From the NCBI GenBank assembly GCA_965222725.1, contig OZ244969.1:3658001-3722000 (forward strand): a DNA stretch of 64,000 bases, read 5' to 3'. This DNA comes from GCA-2748575 sp965222725. Its GTDB lineage: Bacteria > Pseudomonadota > Gammaproteobacteria > Pseudomonadales > Ketobacteraceae. This document shows, piece by piece, positions 7,276 through 15,763 of this stretch (the stretch's first letter is position 1; every line of letters begins with the position of its first letter). The position numbers and the translations under genes are program-made. Below the pieces are notes generated by a model. That model was not told where the DNA came from. It saw only the letters and a program-made list of their open reading frames with translations, and did no database searches.

Positions 7276-8610
7276 TCAGAGGGCACCAAACTGCGTAGTC
7301 TGAATAACACCCGGATCGTTTGACAGCGGAACCACATCAATCCCGGTAGCATTCACTTCGTCATCAGGCCCCAGAGCAAAACCCGCGCCTTTAAAAGTGC
7401 CCAGAGTATGGGTAACCCCTGCGGTACCATCCGCGTTTGTGCGATGAATCCGTGTGGTATATCCGCCAACCGCAGGCAGGTAGGTGAGCGTGTTCACCAT
7501 CAGAACCGGGTTACCCTGGCTGTCCAGTGAAAAAGACTGGGCGGTATCGAGGCTTTGCACCCCGCCGTTAAAATTCCGTTCCCATTGTTTGGTTCCGGTA
7601 GCCGAATCTAACGCTGATAGCACCACATCGCCATCGGGTGGCAAGCGACCGAAGTTGGATACTGCATAAACATTGCCACCGTTAACCCGGATGTAGTTAC
7701 CATATTCGGCTATGACCAACGGGGTGTTAATGCTTGTTTGCCAAACTGCGTTGCCTTGAATATCCAGCTTGTAAACCACAGCTACACTGGCGCTTGAGTT
7801 TTCCGGTGTTCGGGAAGCGATGAAGTACAGGCCATCATTCTCTGCCAGAGCGGTGTCGGCAATTTCCAGGCTGGCACCTTCTGCGCTATAGGTGTTTTTC
7901 CAGAGCTGGTCACCATTGTCATTAAAGGAGTAGATAGCACTTTCTTCACTGGCTAGGGTGATCAGATAGCTGTTCCCCAGGCTATCCACTTCTATGGTGG
8001 CAAGACTGGATTCTGCAAATTCCTCCTGCATTGCCCATAGTTCGCTCCCATCAAGAGAAAGCTTCAGGTAGTGAAGCACGCGCACTGCCTCACTCTGATA
8101 TTCAACGCCTGCCACATAGATACCATCGTCAGTGACCCGCATGGTGCGTTGTATCATGGTGAACGGCAGCTGATAGCGCCAGGCCTGGCTGCCATTTGCC
8201 AGTATTTTGGTAACGGCCAGGGAATAGTTACTGCCATCAGGCACCTTTAAAATTCCCAGACTGATAACACCGTCAGCGGTTGCTGCAAGCTGCTCGCCTT
8301 GTCCGGGCTGGGCTTCGCCGTATTCGAGAGCACCATCAATGCGTGTACGCCAGGACTCGTTACCCAGGGAATCGTATTTGACGACGACCCAGCGTCGGTT
8401 GGGCAGATTAAGGCCGTTGGCGACATAGCCGGTAAAATAGCTGTTGCCCTGCGTGTCGGTGACGATATCAGCAACATCGGATCTGGGCTCATCATTCGCA
8501 CCGGAAAAGCTTACCTGCCAGTTAAATTCTGACGTGGAGCAGGCTGATATCAATACAATGGCCAGAAGCGCGGAGATCCACCGGGCCTTCCTTTCTCTGA
8601 AATAGGTCAT
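7276..8610 (-). CDS. beta-propeller lipoprotein (PQQ/SBBP-like repeats)
   Basis: Predicted lipoprotein of 444 residues. ATG at 8610 is chosen because GGGAG lies just upstream and it places the signal peptide correctly; a longer frame upstream lacks this. Lipobox ISAC gives C24. The mature part is a series of blade-like repeats: VKYDSLGNESWRT, VTKILANGSQAWRY, LKLSLDGSELWAM, YSFNDNGDQLWKN, VYKLDIQGNAVWQT and LSALDSATGTKQWERN. This aspartate/glycine then Gly-x-x-x-W pattern is typical of PQQ-like or SBBP propellers of extracytoplasmic proteins. No catalytic motif is visible, and the function is unknown. Single gene, divergent from nothing nearby. Confidence 0.75.
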   Translation of the reverse strand: MTYFRERKARWISALLAIVLISACSTSEFNWQVSFSGANDEPRSDVADIVTDTQGNSYFTGYVANGLNLPNRRWVVVKYDSLGNESWRTRIDGALEYGEAQPGQGEQLAATADGVISLGILKVPDGSNYSLAVTKILANGSQAWRYQLPFTMIQRTMRVTDDGIYVAGVEYQSEAVRVLHYLKLSLDGSELWAMQEEFAESSLATIEVDSLGNSYLITLASEESAIYSFNDNGDQLWKNTYSAEGASLEIADTALAENDGLYFIASRTPENSSASVAVVYKLDIQGNAVWQTSINTPLVIAEYGNYIRVNGGNVYAVSNFGRLPPDGDVVLSALDSATGTKQWERNFNGGVQSLDTAQSFSLDSQGNPVLMVNTLTYLPAVGGYTTRIHRTNADGTAGVTHTLGTFKGAGFALGPDDEVNATGIDVVPLSNDPGVIQTTQFGAL

Positions 8611-8833
8611 AATTCTCCCTGTTGGTAATAGAGAAAACGAAAACAAATGAAATTAAATGCTTTGTGTGAGTGATGATAACGAAAAATATGGTGTGCGAAT
8701 ATGAATCTTTTGGGGTGGCAGGTCACGTTTCTTGTCAGGCGAGCCATTTGGTCTGGTGTGCGCTTCACCGGAATCAGTAACTTTCTGTTTTCCACATTTC
8801 ATGGCGGGAGTGATGAAGCCCGGGCTCCATCGG

Positions 8834-8848
8834 AAACGGTAACCGTTT
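8834..8848. promoter_or_regulatory. 15-base palindrome in intergenic gap
   Basis: AAACGGT-A-ACCGTTT is a perfect dyad about 220 bases upstream of the lipoprotein start. It looks like a repressor operator, but no cognate regulator is nearby. The rest of the 8611-8985 gap shows no supportable gene. Confidence 0.35.
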
Positions 8849-8931
8849 ACTACGCTAATTTTGCGGTGGTGCCTGGTTTGTCCGTGCGGTCTGTACCAGG
8901 AGAAGGTTAGAAGGATTACAGAATGATGATG

Positions 8932-8968
8932 AAAAAGGCCGGGAACCTATCCTGTATCCCGGCCTTTT
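8932..8968 (-). terminator. terminator of the small motility gene
   Basis: AAAAAGGCCGGGA / TCCCGGCCTTTT with a 12-base loop. Read on the minus strand it directly follows the stop codon at 8986 and ends in a T-run. Confidence 0.85.
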
Positions 8969-8985
8969 CCACATGTGTTGAGTAA

Positions 8986-9201
8986 TCAGACTCTTATATC
9001 AACATTTGCCCCCAAACTTCCGGTAGCAGCCTCGGCCGGTGGGCTGCCAGTCACTGACTGAATCAGCGCCAGCTCCACCTGTCCTTCCATATCATTGGCC
9101 ATTTTCTGTACCTTGAGTTCAGCGGTTTCCCGGGTTCGCTCCTGGGTGGTTCGAGCGGCGTCCTGCACAAGACTACTTGCGATACTACCTGCAACTTGCA
9201 T
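8986..9201 (-). CDS. small YjfB-like putative motility protein
   Basis: A 71-residue soluble, mostly helical protein. The length, the N-terminal small-residue helix, the central QVELALIQSV segment and the C-terminal GSLGANVDIRV tail match the YjfB/putative motility protein family, whose role is not biochemically defined. The strongest support is upstream: a perfect FliA (sigma-28) promoter at 9276-9250 on the same strand, about 50 bases before the ATG, with GAGG just before the start. It therefore probably belongs to the late flagellar regulon, like flagellin. No other motility gene adjoins it. Confidence 0.7.
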   Translation of the reverse strand: MQVAGSIASSLVQDAARTTQERTRETAELKVQKMANDMEGQVELALIQSVTGSPPAEAATGSLGANVDIRV

Positions 9202-9249
9202 AGAGACCTCGATTTCTGTGGATTTGCGATGAGTGTAGCTACACTGAGG

Positions 9250-9276
9250 TTATCGGCCTTTGGCAGGCAAGCTTTA
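9250..9276 (-). promoter_or_regulatory. FliA (sigma-28) promoter for the motility gene
   Basis: Read on the minus strand: TAAA at 9276-9273, then exactly 15 bases, then GCCGATAA at 9257-9250. This is a full match to the core sigma-28 consensus with the correct spacing, and it is correctly placed for the gene starting at 9201. Confidence 0.85.
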
Positions 9277-9460
9277 GGAAAAAACGGCAAATGAACAAGT
9301 TAACCCTAACAAAAATAGGGAAGGTTAGATATTCGCCTATATACACTCTGGCGCGAGTTCACTATAATCCGCGCAGTTTGTTCTCCGCCGCGTTATCCGC
9401 AGTCTCTGCAGGCCCCCCGGCCAGAATGTTTTCAGCTACCCTCCAATACCAAGGTACACC

Positions 9461-11296
9461 ATGTCCAGTAATACTCCGGAAATCAGCTTTGCTGATCTCG
9501 ATCTGCCTTCCTATCTGCTTCAGGCCCTTGCCAAGGTAGGCTACGAAACCCCGTCCCCGATTCAGGCCGCCACCATACCGGCGTTGCTGCAGGGCAGGGA
9601 TGTCATTGGCATGGCCCAGACGGGTACCGGGAAAACCGCAGCGTTTGCGCTGCCGGTGCTGGCGGATATCGACGTCGACAAAAAATACCCTCAGGCCCTG
9701 GTGCTGTGCCCAACCCGCGAGCTGGCTATTCAGGTGGCCGAAGCGTTTCAGACCTATGCATCCCAAATGAAAGGTTTTCATGTGCTGCCTATCTATGGTG
9801 GCCAGGACATGCGTACCCAGCTCAAGGCACTACAGCGCGGCGTTCAGGTAATCGTTGGTACCCCCGGTCGTACACTGGACCACATCAAACGCAAAACCCT
9901 GCATCTGGACAGGATCAAAACCCTGGTGCTGGACGAAGCGGATGAAATGCTGCGCATGGGCTTTATCGATGACGTGGAAGCGATTCTTGCCGAGACGCCG
10001 GAAGACAGACGCGTAGCGCTTTTTTCCGCCACCATGCCGAAACCTATTCGCAAGGTAGCCGACAGCTATCTGCGTAACCCCGAAGAAATCCGCATTGAAA
10101 CCAAAGTCACCACCAATGAAAACATTGAACAATTTTACTGGCTGGTGAGTGGTGCCAGCAAAATCGAGGCGATGACCCGTATTCTGGAGGTCGAAAACTT
10201 TGATGGCATGATGGTGTTTGTGCGCACCAAAACCGCGACCGTTGATGTGGCTGACAAGCTGAATGCTCGCGGTTATTCGGCAGCGGCCCTGAATGGTGAC
10301 ATGAGCCAGAGCATGCGTGTGCAGACAGTGGACCAGCTCAAGCGCGGTACCCTGGATATTCTGGTGGCGACGGATGTTGCTGCCCGGGGGCTGGATGTGG
10401 AGCGCATCAGCCATGTGGTGAATTTCGATATTCCCTATGACGACGAAGCCTATGTTCACCGGATTGGCCGCACCGGCCGGGCTGGCCGTAATGGTAAGGC
10501 CATTCTGTTCGTCGCTCCCAGAGAACGGCGCCTGTTGCGTTCAATCGAGAAAACCACGCGCAAGCCCATTACTCAAATGAGCCTGCCTACCCGTAATGAT
10601 CTGATTGCGTATCGCACCAAAGCGTTCAAGCAGGCAATTACTGAGGCGGTGACCACCCAGGATTTGACCTTTTTCACGGAACTGGTGAATGATCTGTGCA
10701 CGGAAAGCGGCCACACAGAGCAGCAGGTTGCGGCTGCGCTCGCTTGCCTGCTCCAAAAAGATCGCCCATTGCAACCGGTGGAAGAAAAGAATCGCAAAGA
10801 ACGCCGTACCGATGAGCGTGATTTTCAGCAACAGCGTGAGCCGCGTCAGCCAAGAGAAAGCCGTGGTGGGCGGGAGATGGGGCCCGATGATATGACGGCG
10901 AAGCCCTTGAAAGATCACCCGGACGTTAAAATGCAACGCTTCAAGGTTGCCGTCGGCTACAAGGACAAGGTTAAACCGGGTCAGATCGTGGGTGCTATCG
11001 CTAATGAAGCGGAAATTGATGGCGAATATATCGGGAATATCGAAATTTTTGAAAATTTCAGCACGGTAGATCTTCCTGACGGCATGCCGAAGGAAATTTT
11101 TCAGATTCTGCGTAATGCCAGGGTCTGCAGCAAACCGCTGAATATCGAAATATTAAAGAAAGCCCGCAAAGGTGCGCCGGATGAAGCTACCGGCAGCGGC
11201 CCGGACAGAAAGCCCAAAAAACGCACCAACAAAAAACCGGTACATAAAAAGAAAGCTGCCCGCAAAGCGAAAAAGCGTGGTAACGCGCCGCAATAG
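9461..11296 (+). CDS. deaD: DEAD-box ATP-dependent RNA helicase DeaD/CsdA
   Basis: RNA helicase involved in ribosome assembly and mRNA remodelling, especially in the cold. Of 611 residues, the first half is the helicase core: Q motif (F10 to PSPIQ 31-35), Walker A AQTGTGKT 52-59, PTREL, DEAD 158-161, SAT 189-191 and HRIGRTGRAGR. Residues about 484-556 form a DbpA-type RNA-binding domain (RFKVAVGYKDKVKPGQIVGAI). A Lys/Arg-rich tail follows, as in DeaD rather than SrmB or RhlB. TATAAT at 9363-9368 is a plausible -10, giving a leader of roughly 90 bases. The gene ends at a perfect palindromic terminator and stands alone. Confidence 0.95.
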   Translation: MSSNTPEISFADLDLPSYLLQALAKVGYETPSPIQAATIPALLQGRDVIGMAQTGTGKTAAFALPVLADIDVDKKYPQALVLCPTRELAIQVAEAFQTYASQMKGFHVLPIYGGQDMRTQLKALQRGVQVIVGTPGRTLDHIKRKTLHLDRIKTLVLDEADEMLRMGFIDDVEAILAETPEDRRVALFSATMPKPIRKVADSYLRNPEEIRIETKVTTNENIEQFYWLVSGASKIEAMTRILEVENFDGMMVFVRTKTATVDVADKLNARGYSAAALNGDMSQSMRVQTVDQLKRGTLDILVATDVAARGLDVERISHVVNFDIPYDDEAYVHRIGRTGRAGRNGKAILFVAPRERRLLRSIEKTTRKPITQMSLPTRNDLIAYRTKAFKQAITEAVTTQDLTFFTELVNDLCTESGHTEQQVAAALACLLQKDRPLQPVEEKNRKERRTDERDFQQQREPRQPRESRGGREMGPDDMTAKPLKDHPDVKMQRFKVAVGYKDKVKPGQIVGAIANEAEIDGEYIGNIEIFENFSTVDLPDGMPKEIFQILRNARVCSKPLNIEILKKARKGAPDEATGSGPDRKPKKRTNKKPVHKKKAARKAKKRGNAPQ

Positions 11297-11328
11297 GTTT
11301 GATGCGACTTGCACGCATATTGAATGAC

Positions 11329-11355
11329 AAGGCCAGACAATTGTCTGGCCTTTTT
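11329..11355 (+). terminator. deaD terminator
   Basis: GGCCAGACAATTGTCTGGCC (11331-11350), a perfect palindrome, is followed by TTTTTG. Confidence 0.9.
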
Positions 11356-11363
11356 GTTTTTCG

Positions 11364-11398
11364 TTCCCTGTTCTCTGTTTCCTGTTTCCTGTTCCCTG
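11364..11398. repeat. five tandem copies of a 7-base repeat
   Basis: TTCCCTG, TTCTCTG, TTTCCTG, TTTCCTG and TTCCCTG follow one another without spacing (consensus TTYYCTG), between the deaD terminator and the end of the XRE regulator gene. Confidence 0.8.
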
Positions 11399-11427
11399 GC
11401 TGACAGGCAGACTTTGTGATGCCTGTC

Positions 11428-12186
11428 TCAACGGGTGGGAAACACTTTCTGTGCGTCCTCCCGGCGGAAATCCTCAAACGCCTTCAGCTCCCATGGCCGT
11501 ATGGCCAGCAATACACTCATGCCATGGCGTTGCTCCAGAGGCAACTTCAGGTCTTCCTGATGCAAGTGGCGAAAATCCTGAGCCAGCCGTTTCAGTTTCT
11601 TCTGAATCTGCTCGTTGGAATGGGCCGACAGCATACCGGATACAAACAAGCGTAATTCCCCGGGATGGTTGAACCCCGATTCAAAAAAATCCTGCTGCAC
11701 CTGGGACTCAAAAAACTTCTGGATAGGCCCGTTTTTCTGCCAGGAAAAATCGTGGGTAATCAACGGTTTGATCCGGTTATTGGGCAGTAATTCAATCAAC
11801 CCCATTTTATCCAGCCGCGCCAGTTTGCGGATCAGTTCCGGCTCGGTAAAACGATAGGTGGCCAGAATATCTGCAAAGCGCCAGCGGTTAAGGCAGGACA
11901 CTGCCGCTATCAAAAGGGGAATATCTGACACCAGTTCTTTTTCCAGCGGTAACGACAGTTCGCTCAGCGTGGCCTGGCTTTCCAGACGGCGCAGCAGATC
12001 GCTGATTTCCATGCCCAGCATTTCGCAGATCTGATCCAGACGCTTCAGGGAAAACTGCTTTTCAGAAAACAGGCGTTTCACACTGGCTTCCGACAGGTCC
12101 AGGCGGCTGGCAATTTGCTGATAGGTGATTCCCTGCTCTTTCAGTGACTGCTTAAGGGCATCCACAATGGCGCTGGTCTGGGCCAT
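11428..12186 (-). CDS. XRE-family transcriptional regulator
   Basis: DNA-binding regulator of 252 residues. ATG at 12186 is preferred: AGGAAG lies upstream and the protein then begins right before its HTH domain. Residues about 5-65 are a Cro/C1-type helix-turn-helix (GITYQQIASRLDLSEASVKRLF, then LDQICEMLGMEISDLL). The remaining about 185 residues have no domain I recognise and may be a sensing domain. It is divergent from the yiaAB-pspA pair, with a perfect inverted repeat (12204-12226) in between, so it probably regulates itself and that stress pair. What signal it senses cannot be read. Confidence 0.8.
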   Translation of the reverse strand: MAQTSAIVDALKQSLKEQGITYQQIASRLDLSEASVKRLFSEKQFSLKRLDQICEMLGMEISDLLRRLESQATLSELSLPLEKELVSDIPLLIAAVSCLNRWRFADILATYRFTEPELIRKLARLDKMGLIELLPNNRIKPLITHDFSWQKNGPIQKFFESQVQQDFFESGFNHPGELRLFVSGMLSAHSNEQIQKKLKRLAQDFRHLHQEDLKLPLEQRHGMSVLLAIRPWELKAFEDFRREDAQKVFPTR

Positions 12187-12203
12187 GGCTTCCTCTTGGT
12201 TGT

Positions 12204-12226
12204 TTGGTATCGTCAGACAATACCAA
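12204..12226. promoter_or_regulatory. inverted repeat between XRE regulator and yiaAB-pspA
   Basis: TTGGTAT (12204-12210) and ATACCAA (12220-12226) form a perfect 7-bp dyad with 9-base spacing, 18 bases upstream of the regulator start. It is a likely operator for the adjacent XRE protein. Confidence 0.45.
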
Positions 12227-12342
12227 TAGCACATTCTTATGCGCCTAACCACAAATAGGTATTAAATATTCCCGTCTCAGGCCAGTATTAGCTCCGTTCA
12301 ACACTGAAACTGATTCCACCCACAGATCACAAGGAGCACCTC

Positions 12343-12612
12343 ATGATCGATACCATCCAAAGCAATTCCCGGGGCTGGCTGTTCTACGTAAAGGCCTCAT
12401 TTGCTACCGCCCTGGCGGCCATGGCCGCGGGCATTCTGTTTGCCCCGGCGGACTTCCTGGTGAAAGGCTATCTGGCCATGAGTTCCCTGTTTCTGGTGAG
12501 TTCCACCATAACGCTGTCGAAAACCCTGCGGGACGAACACGAAAGCGATCGCCTGATGCACAAGATTTCGGAAGCCAAAACCCAGCAACTTATTAAAGAA
12601 TATTCGGAGTAA
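12343..12612 (+). CDS. YiaA/YiaB two-helix inner-membrane protein
   Basis: An 89-residue inner-membrane protein with two hydrophobic segments (about 13-34 and 40-56). The second runs into the family signature KGYLAMSSLFLVSSTITLSK, followed by a charged cytoplasmic tail. AAGGAG precedes the ATG. It lies 5 bases upstream of the PspA-like gene, so the two are co-transcribed and probably act together at the membrane. The family has no established biochemical activity. Confidence 0.8.
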   Translation: MIDTIQSNSRGWLFYVKASFATALAAMAAGILFAPADFLVKGYLAMSSLFLVSSTITLSKTLRDEHESDRLMHKISEAKTQQLIKEYSE

Positions 12613-12617
12613 TCACT

Positions 12618-13322
12618 ATGAGCTTATGGCAGAAACTGAACACGCTTTTCAAAGCATCCGCCCAGGAACCTTTAGAGGCACTGGTAGATGCCAACAGTAT
12701 TCGTATATTTGAACAGGAATTGCGGGATGCCGAGCAGGCTATCTCCCATTCAAAACGGGAGCTGGCCTGTGTGATTGCGGAAAAAAACCGGCTGCAACGC
12801 CATAATCAGGCGCTGAAAGAAAACCTCACTACAAAAGAAACCCAGGCAAAGGAAGCTTTGCAGAAAGGTGAGGAGGCCCTTGCCACTGAACTGGCGGAAG
12901 TTATTGCCGACGACGAACAGATTCTGGCGGAACAGGATCGCCAGCTGACGTACTTGATCAAGCAGGAAAAATACCTGCGCAAACAACTCAAGCAAGTAGT
13001 GCGTGTGGTGGCCGGCTACCACTCAGAACTGCGTCTGGCCCGGGCCAACCGGAGCGCTGAAACCGCCATAAAGCAGTTGCGGGGCTATTCCAAAGGGCTA
13101 AGCAGCCAGATGGCACAAATGGAAGATTCCCTGCAACGCATTAAACAGCAGCAGGAAAACTTTCATGATTTTGACGAAGCCATGATGTCCGTGGAAGCGG
13201 ATTATAACGGGGAGTCGCTGGAACAGCGGTTAAAGTCTGCGGGTATCGCCAATGGCAAACCGGATGCCGGCGCGGTACTGGATCGTCTCAGGGCAGAGCA
13301 AGCGGCACCGAATCCGTGCTAA
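12618..13322 (+). CDS. PspA/IM30-family envelope-stress protein
   Basis: A 234-residue protein that is nearly all coiled-coil helix (about 25-200, many Glu/Lys/Gln heptads). The N-terminus LWQKLNTLFKASAQEPLEALVD is the amphipathic membrane-binding helix typical of PspA/Vipp1. Proteins of this family oligomerise on damaged inner membrane. There is no PspB, PspC or PspF here; the partner is the YiaAB membrane protein and the likely controller is the divergent XRE protein, so regulation differs from the enterobacterial Psp system. Confidence 0.85.
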   Translation: MSLWQKLNTLFKASAQEPLEALVDANSIRIFEQELRDAEQAISHSKRELACVIAEKNRLQRHNQALKENLTTKETQAKEALQKGEEALATELAEVIADDEQILAEQDRQLTYLIKQEKYLRKQLKQVVRVVAGYHSELRLARANRSAETAIKQLRGYSKGLSSQMAQMEDSLQRIKQQQENFHDFDEAMMSVEADYNGESLEQRLKSAGIANGKPDAGAVLDRLRAEQAAPNPC

Positions 13323-13356
13323 AGTATTGTGATTCTTATAATCAAGAGACGGATTT

Positions 13357-15168
13357 ATGCATGATCGCATGTACGGCTCGGCGAACCGGGTCGACGCGGA
13401 TTGGCGGGTCATAAAACAGTTATGGCCCTTTCTTTTAAGTTTCAAGGGGCGGGTGGTACTGGCCATGGTGCTGTTGATTGGCGCCAAAGTGGCCAATGTC
13501 TGGGTGCCGATCGCGCTTAAATACATTGTGGATTCTCTGGATCCCAGCCTGCAGGGTTCTTCCACACAGGGGCAGGTAACGGCCATGTTAACCCTGCCGC
13601 TTGCCATGTTGCTGGCTTATGGGGTGCTGCGCTTTTCCAGCGTGTTCTTCTCGGAGCTCAGAGATGCGGTGTTTGGCCGGGTGGCGGAACGCACCCTGTC
13701 TGATGTGGCTTTGAGTGTGTTCAAGCACTTGCACCGGCTGGATCTGGAATTTCACTTATCCCGACGTACCGGCGGGCTTACCCGTGATATCGAACGTGGC
13801 ACCAGCGGTATTTCCTTTTTGCTGCGTTCGGTGGTTTTCAGTGTGGTGCCCATTCTGATTGAAGTGGCCATGGTGGCCGCGGTGCTGTTCGTAAAATTCG
13901 ATCCGGTATTTGCACTGATCACCATCGGCTCAGTTGTGGCTTATGTGGGCTTTTCGGTGTGGGTTACGGAATGGCGCACAGAGTTTGTACGTACGGCCAA
14001 CCTTAAGGACAGCGCCGCCAACAGCAAGGCTATCGACAGCCTGCTGAATTTTGAAACCGTTAAATACTTTAATAACGAAAGTTACGAAGCCAACCGTTAC
14101 GCCGACAGCCTGGCGGAAAGGGAAAACGCCAAAGTTAAAAATCACCTGTCCCTGGCAACCCTTAACAGCGGTCAGGCACTGATAATTGCGGGTTCCATTA
14201 CTCTTATGATGGTGTTGGCCTCACAGCGGGTTATTTCCGGTGATATGACCCTGGGCGATCTGGCCATGGTGAATGCCTTTATGATTCAGGTGTTTATACC
14301 GCTGAATATTCTTGGTTTTGTGTATCGTGAAATCAAACGCTGTCTGGCGGATGTGGAAAGCATGTTCAAGCTGTTAAATGCCTCACCGCGGGTAAAGGAC
14401 GCAGAGGATGCCATAGAGCTCCCTGAAAAAGCAGATGGCCTTTCCTTTGATCATGTGGATTTTGCCTACCACGAAGACCGGCCCATTCTGAAGAACGTTA
14501 ACTTTGTGGTACAGCCGGGAGAGAAGGTGGCTATCGTGGGCCCCAGTGGTGCCGGTAAATCCACTATCGGTCGTTTGCTGTTTCGTTTTTACGAGCCCCA
14601 GCAAGGCGCTATCACTATTGGCGAGAAAAATATTGCCAGTGTTACCCAGGAAAGCCTGCGTAAAGCGTTGGGAGTGGTGCCTCAGGACACCGTGCTGTTT
14701 AACGATACCCTGCTGGAAAATATTCGCTACGGCCGCCCGGAAGCCTCCCAGGAAGAAGTGGAGGCCGCTGCCGAACACGCCTATTTAAAATCCTTTATAA
14801 AAAGCCTGCCCAAAGGCTATCAGACCCAGGTGGGCGAACGGGGGCTGAAAGTATCCGGTGGTGAAAAGCAGCGCATTGCCATTGCCCGTACCATTCTCAA
14901 GAATCCACGAATTCTGCTGTTTGATGAAGCCACCTCTTCTCTGGATTCGGAAAGTGAAAAAGCGATTCTTAAAGCTCTGAAAAAAGTGGCTGCCAATAAA
15001 ACCACCATTATTATTGCCCATCGGTTATCGACAATTGTTGATGCGGATCGAATCCTGGTATTGAAAGACGGTAAGATTGTGGAGCAGGGTAACCATGCGG
15101 CACTGCTGGAGAAGAAAGGCGAATACGCCAAGCTCTGGCAAATGCAACAGCATGAGACCGAGGACTAA
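13357..15168 (+). CDS. Atm1-type ABC exporter (fused membrane and ATPase domains)
   Basis: A 603-residue half-transporter that works as a homodimer. The membrane domain (about 20-310, six helices) includes the Atm1/HMT1 hallmark FETVKYFNNESYEANRY. The nucleotide-binding domain has Walker A GPSGAGKS (395-402), signature VSGGE (499-503) and Walker B with D523-E524, then the switch histidine in IIIAHRLST. Bacterial Atm1 homologues export glutathione-linked or metal-linked thiol compounds and affect metal tolerance; the substrate here is inferred only from family. The small NTF2-like gene follows closely. Confidence 0.85.
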   Translation: MHDRMYGSANRVDADWRVIKQLWPFLLSFKGRVVLAMVLLIGAKVANVWVPIALKYIVDSLDPSLQGSSTQGQVTAMLTLPLAMLLAYGVLRFSSVFFSELRDAVFGRVAERTLSDVALSVFKHLHRLDLEFHLSRRTGGLTRDIERGTSGISFLLRSVVFSVVPILIEVAMVAAVLFVKFDPVFALITIGSVVAYVGFSVWVTEWRTEFVRTANLKDSAANSKAIDSLLNFETVKYFNNESYEANRYADSLAERENAKVKNHLSLATLNSGQALIIAGSITLMMVLASQRVISGDMTLGDLAMVNAFMIQVFIPLNILGFVYREIKRCLADVESMFKLLNASPRVKDAEDAIELPEKADGLSFDHVDFAYHEDRPILKNVNFVVQPGEKVAIVGPSGAGKSTIGRLLFRFYEPQQGAITIGEKNIASVTQESLRKALGVVPQDTVLFNDTLLENIRYGRPEASQEEVEAAAEHAYLKSFIKSLPKGYQTQVGERGLKVSGGEKQRIAIARTILKNPRILLFDEATSSLDSESEKAILKALKKVAANKTTIIIAHRLSTIVDADRILVLKDGKIVEQGNHAALLEKKGEYAKLWQMQQHETED

Positions 15169-15203
15169 CCGGCATGTAACTCGTGCCACACAAGGAGAAT
15201 ATC

Positions 15204-15626
15204 ATGTCCGACATCACCAATAAGCTGATGGCAATGCTGGAATTTTTTGATCAGCCGGAAAAGGCGCAAACGCTGGTGGAAGAGTTTTATGCCGAAACAG
15301 CCGTGTTTCAGGATCCTTTTCAGCGGGTTGAAGGCCGCAAGGCCATTAACGGCATGTTTCGCTCCTTTGCCTGGCTTTTTAAAGATGTGGACACCGAGGT
15401 TTTGGATGTGATTGAGGACAGTGCTCGCTGTGTCATTCACTGGGAAATGACCTTTGTTTACCGGCGCTGGCCGGCGGCTGCCACCATCAAGGGTGTTACC
15501 TGGCTGGAGCTGGATGAGCATGGCCAGTGTGAAAAGCATACGGACTACTGGGACTTGTGGCAGTTCTTTAAAGGCTCGCTGCCGTTTCTGTACAAGCTTC
15601 GCCAGCGCCGGCTGTCAGCCGGCTAA
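15204..15626 (+). CDS. NTF2/SnoaL-like family protein
   Basis: A 140-residue cone-fold protein. ATG at 15204 has AAGGAGA at ideal spacing. The layout (N-terminal helix LMAMLEFFDQPEKAQTLVEEFYAE, then VFQDPFQRVEGRKAINGMFRSF, then beta strands) matches nuclear-transport-factor-2-like proteins, a fold used by isomerases, hydrolases and non-enzymatic proteins. No catalytic set can be assigned with confidence. It follows the ABC exporter by 35 bases and shares the terminator at 15682. Confidence 0.75.
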   Translation: MSDITNKLMAMLEFFDQPEKAQTLVEEFYAETAVFQDPFQRVEGRKAINGMFRSFAWLFKDVDTEVLDVIEDSARCVIHWEMTFVYRRWPAAATIKGVTWLELDEHGQCEKHTDYWDLWQFFKGSLPFLYKLRQRRLSAG

Positions 15627-15681
15627 GTACCGGGTATTGCAACAGGGGCTGGAACAGATCCTATAAAAGCCCCGGCCACAA

Positions 15682-15714
15682 AAAAGCCCGGCAGTTTACG
15701 CTGCCGGGCTTTTA
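15682..15714. terminator. bidirectional terminator
   Basis: AAAAGCCCGGCAG (15682-15694) and CTGCCGGGCTTTT (15701-15713) with a 6-base loop. It serves the NTF2-like gene on the plus strand and the aldehyde dehydrogenase on the minus strand. Confidence 0.9.
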
Positions 15715-15763
15715 TAATTGCGTAGCGCTTAAAAGCGCCTTTAAATACGCTTTGGCAATGCAA

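Noticed and set aside
8701..8910. 69-codon frame between the lipoprotein and the motility gene
   Set aside because: No ribosome-binding site, no recognisable features, and it crosses the operator-like palindrome at 8834.
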